Program-made: the position numbers and the translations under genes
Shown here: positions 7,670 to 12,569 of the stretch, piece after piece
How positions within the stretch are numbered: position 1 is the stretch's first letter
How the letters are laid out: each line of letters opens with the position of its first letter
Origin: an uncultured Hungatella sp.
GTDB lineage: Bacteria > Bacillota > Clostridia > Lachnospirales > Lachnospiraceae
Reading direction: 5' to 3'
Length of the DNA stretch: 12,569 nt
Assembly: GCA_910586845.1 (NCBI GenBank)
Contig: CAJUJV010000045.1
Coordinates: 18,722 to 31,290, forward strand
The notes under the pieces: model-generated
Database searches by the model: none
The model's input: only the letters and a program-made list of their open reading frames with translations
Told to the model about the DNA's origin: nothing

Positions 7670-7746
7670 TTTTTTATGAAAACTGCCACACAGATTCCGG
7701 TCAGAAACTTATGTTTTCGTGCAGACTTGCAACAGGAGGCTTTTCC

Positions 7747-8721
7747 ATGATAAACCGTCTCGTCAGTGAGATCTCCGATTATTTTCATTATCTGAAAACA
7801 GAACACGGAGATTATGTGTCGTTTCACAATTTTCGTATCCCCTTACAGGATTACCTGTCCTGCCTGGGCCCCCACAATATCAGCGGCTGTCCTTTTTGCT
7901 CCTACGTGAAATCCGACCCTGCGGTGTGGAACCGCTGTATCCGGCATCAGAGTTCTGTGTATGGAGCCTGCGGCCAGGGCCCCTTTTGCGGAACCTGCCA
8001 TGCAGGGGTGGGAGAGTATGTATTTCCCATCTCTGATCTCGACGGCAGCATTTTAGGATACATCAGCCTGGGAGGATATGGGCTTTTTCCCGATGAAGCC
8101 AGGGGGAAGATGGGGCATCTGGCAGAAAAATACGGCTTAAACCGTCGGGAACTGGAACAGATATACCGCTCCACCGTCAAGAAAGAGCCAAAGGATCCTG
8201 AAGCCCTCCGTGCCAGGACAGCCCCTTTGAGCAGCATGTTCGTGCTGTTAAACTATGGACTGAAGAAGCTTATGCCTGGGGACCAGGAATTATATGAACA
8301 GGATCTTCTCAGCAGGGCTACGGTGTATATCCGGAAAAATTATGCCGGCAGGATCACAGCCGGCGACATCGCCAGCTACTGCAGCTGCAGTGTGTCCACC
8401 ATCAGTCATCTGTTTAAGAAACGAACCCGATTCAGCGTGCCGGAGTATGTCAGACGGCTGCGCATCGACGGTGCCAGGCAGTTTCTGGAAGAGACCAGCC
8501 TGGATATTTCCCAGATCTCCCATATGCTCGGATTTTCCAGCCCTAATTATTTTTCAGAGATATTTAAAAGTCAGACAGGATATTCACCAAAAGAGTACAG
8601 GAGGATTTATGAAAAAAACATCAGGCTGCAGCAGCATATCCACGAAAATCCTGCTATTCTGCCTGGGAGCGATTCTGGTTCCCATGGGACTTCTGCTGGG
8701 ATACATCACCTGCAGGTATAG
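7747..8721 (+). CDS. AraC-family regulator with N-terminal PocR-like sensory domain
   Basis: This is a 324-residue transcription regulator. The N-terminal region (about 5-165) resembles the PocR ligand-binding domain (PF10114), with the pattern CHAGVGEYVFPI, SILGYISLGGY. It contains seven cysteines (C39, C48, C51, C64, C75, C81, C84), including two CxxC pairs, more than I expect for this domain. The C-terminal AraC double helix-turn-helix runs from about 185 to 286 and ends in SPNYFSEIFKSQTGYSPKEYRR. The ATG at 7747 is preferred over an upstream ATG at 7711 because AGGAGG (7734-7739) sits 7 bases before it. The frame runs on about 37 codons past the normal AraC end, overlapping the kinase gene by 113 bases; this tail is low-complexity and probably incidental. 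First gene of the operon driven from 7641. It likely controls the divergent enzymes and the downstream transporter (inferred). Confidence 0.88.
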   Translation: MINRLVSEISDYFHYLKTEHGDYVSFHNFRIPLQDYLSCLGPHNISGCPFCSYVKSDPAVWNRCIRHQSSVYGACGQGPFCGTCHAGVGEYVFPISDLDGSILGYISLGGYGLFPDEARGKMGHLAEKYGLNRRELEQIYRSTVKKEPKDPEALRARTAPLSSMFVLLNYGLKKLMPGDQELYEQDLLSRATVYIRKNYAGRITAGDIASYCSCSVSTISHLFKKRTRFSVPEYVRRLRIDGARQFLEETSLDISQISHMLGFSSPNYFSEIFKSQTGYSPKEYRRIYEKNIRLQQHIHENPAILPGSDSGSHGTSAGIHHLQV

Positions 8722-10384
8722 CACCTATATCCAGGAAGAGCTGAGCAGGGCTACGATCCGCCAGCTGCAAAAAAGCCAGGAGGATTTCTATGAGGCTTTC
8801 CAGCGCATGGTCAATATCGCCCGGATCATCAGCAATGACGAGGCGCTTCAGCAGGCGCTTCTGGATGAAACAATATCCAGATATGAGAAAACCTTGTGTT
8901 TTAATGAGAGCGTTGCCACTATAAGTGTCAATAATATCTATGAACTGGACAAAATGAAGATCTGCTGTTTTGACCGCGGCGGACAGATCTGCGCCAACTG
9001 GAGCACCAACTACCACGATTACCGTTTTCTTTACGAACAGGACTGGGTGCAGGAGAGCATCGGAGAAAAAGGGTATGGAGTCTGGAGCTTTTTTGAACCT
9101 TCCTATATCTATGAGGAAGACCCGGATATCCGGTATGTGTCCATGGCCCGCTCTATTCTCACCAGGGAGGGGGGATATGCAGGGACTCTGATCATCAGCA
9201 TGCCCCAGGAGATGCTGGCCAGCACCCTGTCCGGATCTTTAAGCAGGCCTCAGGACGTGATCTACATCTGTTCAGAGACAGGAGAGGTGAAAATGTCCAT
9301 GGACCAACAGGAAGTCTTTGATCAGGATCAGATCAGCAGGCTGGCTTTGTCTTTAAAGGAAGAGCCGGGGAGCCGGATCATCAGGGCAGGAGGACATGAA
9401 TACCTTTTGTCCGGCTTTGTCATGGAACATAACTTTGCTTCCGGGAAAGATCCCATGACGATCCTGCATTTTGTCTATTACGATTCGGTGACCCGGAATC
9501 TGAATGCCCTGTCCAGGCAGACCGGTATTATCATCGCGGTCTTCATGATCCTCCTGTGCGCAGGTGTTTTTTGGGGCACACGGATCATGACCAGACCTCT
9601 TAAAATTCTGGCAGGCAAGATGGAAAAGTACCACCCCCAGGAGGAGGTCCAGGGCATCGACCTGGAGAGAAAGGACGAGATCGGCCATCTCAACCGGTCT
9701 TTTAAACGCATGTCCCGGACCATCGACGAGCTGTTTGAAAGACAGAAGGCAGAGACCAAGGAGAGGGAGAGGTATCGATATGAGGCCCTGAGAGCTCAGG
9801 TGAACCCTCATTTTCTCTTTAATGTCCTCAATTCCCTCCGGTGGATGGCCATCATCGAAAACGCGGGAAACATGGTGGAGTGTATCGATGCCCTCACCAC
9901 GATCCTGAAATACAGTATGAGCCGGGGCGGAGAACAGGTCAGCCTGCGGGAAGAGGTGGAGAGCATCGACGCCTACATCTTTATCAATAACTGCCGCTAC
10001 GGCAACCGGTTCCAGTTTGATACGGAGCTGGCAGAGGAGACTCTGGATCTGTCCGTGATCAAGTTTATCCTTCAGCCCATCATAGAGAATTCCATTCTCC
10101 ACGGATTTAAAAATTCAGGGAAAAAGGGGCGGATCCTCCTCTATGGCGGAGAAGAAGAGGGAGTTCTGAAACTGTACATCGAAGACAACGGTTCCGGGAT
10201 CACACAGGAGGAATGGAAGAGTCCCGAAAATAAAAAGATGGGGAAAAAGATTACAGGAATCGGCGTGGACAATGTCAACAGCCGGATCCGAACGGAATAC
10301 GGAGAAGACTACGGGATCAGGATCTATAACAGCCCGTCAGGAGGAGCGGTAGTGGAATACACGCTGCCGGTTATAAGGGAATAA
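8609..10384 (+). CDS. yesM: Sensor histidine kinase, YesM type
   Basis: This membrane-bound sensor kinase has 591 residues. TM1 is about 13-36 and TM2 about 305-325, with an extracellular domain of about 268 residues between them. A HAMP linker (326-378) follows, then a His_kinase domain with the phosphoacceptor H401 in RAQVNPHFLFN. The ATPase domain shows the N-box QPIIENSILHG (489-499), EDNGSGI (525-531) and GIGVDNVNSR (about 551-560). The ATG at 8609 is chosen because AGGAGG (8599-8604) precedes it by 4 bases and the protein begins MKKTSGCSS before a hydrophobic helix; the long upstream open frame is a shadow of the regulator gene. It lies 16 bases before its cognate response regulator. 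Family members next to sugar ABC transporters usually respond to an extracellular carbohydrate; the ligand here is unknown. Confidence 0.95.
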   Translation: MKKTSGCSSISTKILLFCLGAILVPMGLLLGYITCRYSTYIQEELSRATIRQLQKSQEDFYEAFQRMVNIARIISNDEALQQALLDETISRYEKTLCFNESVATISVNNIYELDKMKICCFDRGGQICANWSTNYHDYRFLYEQDWVQESIGEKGYGVWSFFEPSYIYEEDPDIRYVSMARSILTREGGYAGTLIISMPQEMLASTLSGSLSRPQDVIYICSETGEVKMSMDQQEVFDQDQISRLALSLKEEPGSRIIRAGGHEYLLSGFVMEHNFASGKDPMTILHFVYYDSVTRNLNALSRQTGIIIAVFMILLCAGVFWGTRIMTRPLKILAGKMEKYHPQEEVQGIDLERKDEIGHLNRSFKRMSRTIDELFERQKAETKERERYRYEALRAQVNPHFLFNVLNSLRWMAIIENAGNMVECIDALTTILKYSMSRGGEQVSLREEVESIDAYIFINNCRYGNRFQFDTELAEETLDLSVIKFILQPIIENSILHGFKNSGKKGRILLYGGEEEGVLKLYIEDNGSGITQEEWKSPENKKMGKKITGIGVDNVNSRIRTEYGEDYGIRIYNSPSGGAVVEYTLPVIRE

Positions 10385-10400
10385 GGCAGGAGGAAACAGG

Positions 10401-11723
10401 ATGCGGAAAATTCTGATCGTAGATGATGAGTTTCTTGTGAGAATCGGAGTAAAAGCCCTGACTAACTGGGAATCTCACGGATATCAGATTGTAGGGGAAG
10501 CGGCTTCCGGAAGAGAAGCTTTGGAAAAGATCGAAAAACTGAGACCGGATATTGTGCTGACCGACTTAAAGATGGATGAGATGGACGGGTTTGAGCTGAT
10601 TGCCTCGTGCAGAAAAAAGTATCCCAAGATCAAGTTTATTGTGCTCAGCGTCCTGGATGACGCGGAGAACGTGAAACGGGCCATGAAACTGGGAGCTGTG
10701 GACTATATTTTCAAGCTGAAGCTCAATGCCGCCGAATTCCTGGAGATTTTAAATGAACAGGAATACGAAGAGCCTGCCGACGAGCGGGAGCAGTTTGTCC
10801 GGAAAAATATTTCGGACATCAAACGTCTTCTGGTGCAGCTGGCATCGGAACAGGAGTACACCGATTATGACCGGCTGGTCAAAACTTTTGAAAAGTTCGG
10901 ATTTCAGGTGAATTTTGAGGCTCCCTACTGTGTGCTGATGATCCGGTACGCCCACTGCGGCCGCAGAGATGAAAGACCTGACAAGGCCCAGATTCTGGAG
11001 GACACCATCGAAAATATGATCCGGAATGTGTTTGGAGAGCGCCTTACGATCGAGACCTACGGCTATTCGGAGAAATGTCTCGTATCTATCATCAATATGG
11101 ACCGTCAAGAAGACTACGAAGATATCTGTGAGGCTGCCATGGAACGGTATGAAGCTCTTTGCGAATATGGCAGCCGCTATGCCAATGTGGAGATGGAGGG
11201 AGCTCTTTCCCCCTGTTTTAAAGGGATCCGCAGGTTCTCCGAAGCCGTTTTCTGCTGCGAAAAAGCATTTTCCCTGGCAGAAGACCCGGCTCCCGGTGCT
11301 CTCCTGGTCTACCACAGTGACACCAGAAAAGAAATTCCCGTGATCAAAGAATTTATCCGGGACAATCTGTCGAAAAATTTTACAGTTGGTGAGGCGGCAA
11401 AACACTGTCATATGAGCGAAAGCTATTTTGCTCATGTATTTAAAGATGAGACCGGGTTCAGCTTTATGGACTATGTAAACCGGCAGCGTATGGCAAAAGC
11501 CAGGGAACTGCTTAAGAAGACAGACATGACGGTCCGGGAGATTGCTCAGGCCGTGGGGGTGGAAAATCCCAACTATTTCAGCGTCGTATTCGTAAAACTG
11601 TGCGGAGAATCTCCCAGCGAATATCGTTCCCGCTATCGGTTTGATGTGAGAAAAGACAAAAACAGATGGAAAAAGCAGGAAAAGACGGAATCAGAAAGAG
11701 GAAAGCGGAATATAGAAGATTGA
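10401..11723 (+). CDS. yesN: Response regulator with AraC output domain, YesN type
   Basis: This 440-residue regulator is the likely phosphorylation partner of the upstream kinase. The receiver domain (1-120) has acidic pocket residues D8-D9-E10, phosphoacceptor D55 in IVLTDLKM, conserved S83 and K105 in DYIFK. A middle region (about 125-310) matches YesN-type linkers of unclear function. The AraC double helix-turn-helix spans about 313-412, ending in NPNYFSVVFVKL and GESPSEYRS, followed by a basic/acidic tail of about 28 residues. The start has a GCAGGAGG site and follows the kinase stop by 16 bases, so they are cotranscribed. Its second helix-turn-helix shares PNYFS with the PocR-type regulator, hinting at similar sites. 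A copy of AGCRGAATAT lies within its last codons (11704-11713). Confidence 0.95.
   Translation: MRKILIVDDEFLVRIGVKALTNWESHGYQIVGEAASGREALEKIEKLRPDIVLTDLKMDEMDGFELIASCRKKYPKIKFIVLSVLDDAENVKRAMKLGAVDYIFKLKLNAAEFLEILNEQEYEEPADEREQFVRKNISDIKRLLVQLASEQEYTDYDRLVKTFEKFGFQVNFEAPYCVLMIRYAHCGRRDERPDKAQILEDTIENMIRNVFGERLTIETYGYSEKCLVSIINMDRQEDYEDICEAAMERYEALCEYGSRYANVEMEGALSPCFKGIRRFSEAVFCCEKAFSLAEDPAPGALLVYHSDTRKEIPVIKEFIRDNLSKNFTVGEAAKHCHMSESYFAHVFKDETGFSFMDYVNRQRMAKARELLKKTDMTVREIAQAVGVENPNYFSVVFVKLCGESPSEYRSRYRFDVRKDKNRWKKQEKTESERGKRNIED
11704..11713 (+). promoter_or_regulatory. Third copy of AGCRGAATAT, candidate regulator site
   Basis: AGCGGAATAT here is identical to the right-hand repeat in the divergent control region. 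It lies inside the 3' end of the response regulator gene, about 50 bases upstream of the -35 of the lipoprotein promoter, a spacing compatible with an activator. A related ACAGAATAT overlaps that promoter's -10 at 11779-11787. Function is inferred. Confidence 0.3.
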
Positions 11724-11761
11724 ATTCATAGGATTAAAAAGACAGATAACAGACAAGTTGA

Positions 11762-11790
11762 TTGTATTTATCAAATATACAGAATATAAT
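11762..11790 (+). promoter_or_regulatory. Promoter for the sugar-binding lipoprotein gene
   Basis: A perfect -10 TATAAT (11785-11790) is preceded at 17 bases by TTGTAT (11762-11767), which matches only 3 of 6 -35 positions. This is the form expected for an activator-dependent promoter. Transcription would begin near 11797, about 35 bases before the ATG. No hairpin terminator is visible between the response regulator stop and this promoter, so read-through is also possible. Confidence 0.55.
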
Positions 11791-11831
11791 TGGAGGCGTA
11801 ATCGATCACTTGTACAAAAAAGGAGAAAGTT

Positions 11832-12560
11832 ATGAAGAAAAAAGTAAGTTGCGGTTTAATTTGTCTCTCCATGGCCGCAGGCCTTCTGGCCGGCTGCGGC
11901 GGCTCCGGGTCCACTCCGGACAGCGGCAGTACCGGGGCAGGAACCGGTACCCAGACTGCAAAGGCTGACAAGAAGGAAAGTGAGGCAGAACCAGTAGTTC
12001 TTCACTTCTGGACCGGTCTGGGAGCCAGCGCCGACGCCTCCCATCAGGCCATCATCGATGAATTCAATGAGCTCTATAAAGACCAGGGAATTTCCGTAGA
12101 ATTTGAACATTTTGTCAATGATTCCAACGGCAATCTAAAGCTGGAGACCAACCTTTTGGGAGGAAGCGAGATCGACCTGTACATGACCTACGGTCTGACC
12201 CAGCTGACCAAGAGAGCGGAGGGAAATCTTGCCCTGGATTTATCGGAGCTGTGTGCCAGAGACGGATTCGATGTGGCCGCTTCTACCAGTTCCATGGCAG
12301 AAGCCTATTTTGTAAACGGAAAGCCTTACTGCCTTCCTACCAAGCTGGACCAGTACGGAATGGTGCTGAACAAGAATATGTTCGACGACGCGGGGATCGA
12401 GATCCCCACCAGCTGGACCTACGACGAGTTTTTGGAGGTGTGTAAAAAGCTTACCCACGGAGAGGGAGAGGACAAGGTATACGGCATGTTCTGGAACACG
12501 GGACAGGACCGGTCCGGATATGTAAAATATCTGGCATGTGATTTTGTCAAGATTGGTTGA
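11832..12560 (+). pseudogene. Sugar ABC transporter substrate-binding lipoprotein, truncated
   Basis: The product is a surface lipoprotein that would bind an oligosaccharide or glycoside for a carbohydrate (CUT1-type) ABC importer. A lysine-rich signal peptide leads to the lipobox LAGC, with lipidated C22. A Gly/Ser/Thr-rich linker follows, then the family-1 solute-binding fold (VVLHFWTGLG, YCLPTKLDQYGMVLNKNMFDDAGIEIPTSW). AAGGAG a few bases upstream supports the start. The frame stops at residue 242, whereas the family is usually about 420-450 residues, so only roughly the first lobe is present. The last residues, CDFVKIG, do not look like family sequence, and divergence seems to begin near 12537. 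Either an insertion element or an assembly junction interrupts the gene there. Position after a YesM/YesN pair is typical for this transporter class. Intact function is unlikely as read. Confidence 0.75.
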
Positions 12561-12569
12561 CACATTTTC
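12537..12569. other. Possible end of an insertion element interrupting the lipoprotein gene
   Basis: From about 12537 the sequence becomes AT-rich and stops fitting the binding-protein family. It holds a perfect inverted repeat TGTCAA (12545-12550) and TTGACA (12557-12562) around a 6-base spacer, and provides the stop codon. TGT-starting ends with internal TGTCAA/TTGACA elements are reminiscent of some insertion sequence termini, but the window ends after 33 bases, so identity cannot be settled. Confidence 0.35.

Noticed and set aside
6660..7679. A 339-residue open frame on the plus strand opposite the FAD oxidoreductase.
   Set aside because: It lies antisense to a clearly real gene, lacks a good ribosome binding site and resembles no protein family.
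7711..7746. An upstream ATG adding 12 residues to the PocR/AraC regulator.
   Set aside because: The ATG at 7747 has AGGAGG at ideal spacing, while no comparable site precedes 7711.
8294..8608. An N-terminal extension of the kinase by 105 residues.
   Set aside because: It overlaps the regulator's helix-turn-helix in another frame, has no family resemblance, and the ATG at 8609 has AGGAGG and begins a normal membrane-anchor sequence.
8611..8619. A slippery heptamer A AAA AAC in the regulator frame just after the kinase start codon, suggesting programmed -1 frameshifting.
   Set aside because: A -1 shift enters the third frame, not the kinase frame, and extends with no recognisable protein; no downstream stimulatory structure is evident.
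1..12569. CRISPR arrays, tRNA genes, phage genes, toxin-antitoxin or other defence genes.
   Set aside because: No repeat-spacer pattern, cloverleaf or matching protein motifs were seen; only a possible insertion element end at the right edge.

Overview
The window looks like chromosomal DNA of a low-to-mid GC Firmicute, most likely a gut-type Lachnospiraceae or related Clostridia. The evidence is consistent AGGAGG-type ribosome binding sites, a YesM/YesN-style two-component pair beside a sugar-binding lipoprotein, clostridial-style OppD/OppF proteins, and sigma-A promoters of the TTGACA/TATAAT type. This placement rests on protein style, not on a database search. I see no rRNA, tRNA, CRISPR array, riboswitch or complete mobile element. 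No gene-free stretch exceeds 300 bases; the longest is 181.

Layout. (1) 1-1510, plus strand: the end of a peptide ABC importer, a 5'-truncated OppD-type ATPase followed with a 4-base overlap by a complete OppF-type ATPase. (2) 1511-3113, plus strand: a promoter, then uridine phosphorylase and deoxyribose-phosphate aldolase, overlapping by 11 bases and forming a nucleoside-scavenging unit. (3) 3110-7565, minus strand: a two-gene unit transcribed as an FAD-dependent oxidoreductase then a 1036-residue LacZ-type beta-galactosidase. It converges on deoC with stop codons that overlap. (4) 7566-7746: a compact divergent control region with a strong plus-strand promoter, a weaker candidate minus-strand promoter and a near-perfect tandem repeat. 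(5) 7747-11723, plus strand: three regulators in a row, namely a PocR-domain AraC-type regulator, a YesM-type histidine kinase and a YesN-type response regulator that also has an AraC output domain. (6) 11724-12569: a further promoter and the N-terminal half of a sugar-binding lipoprotein, cut short by a stop just before the window ends.

How it may fit together (inference). The lipoprotein would capture an oligosaccharide or glycoside at the cell surface for an ABC importer whose permeases lie outside the window. The kinase would sense an extracellular cue, and the PocR-domain regulator an intracellular one. The two AraC-type outputs would control the divergent FAD oxidoreductase/beta-galactosidase operon and the transporter. 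Neither enzyme has a signal peptide, so substrate breakdown should be cytoplasmic. The most noteworthy points are the pairing of a flavoprotein with a GH2 galactosidase, a 113-base overlap between regulator and kinase, a decanucleotide repeated in the control regions, a cysteine-rich PocR-like domain, and the broken binding-protein gene, which may be interrupted by an insertion element.
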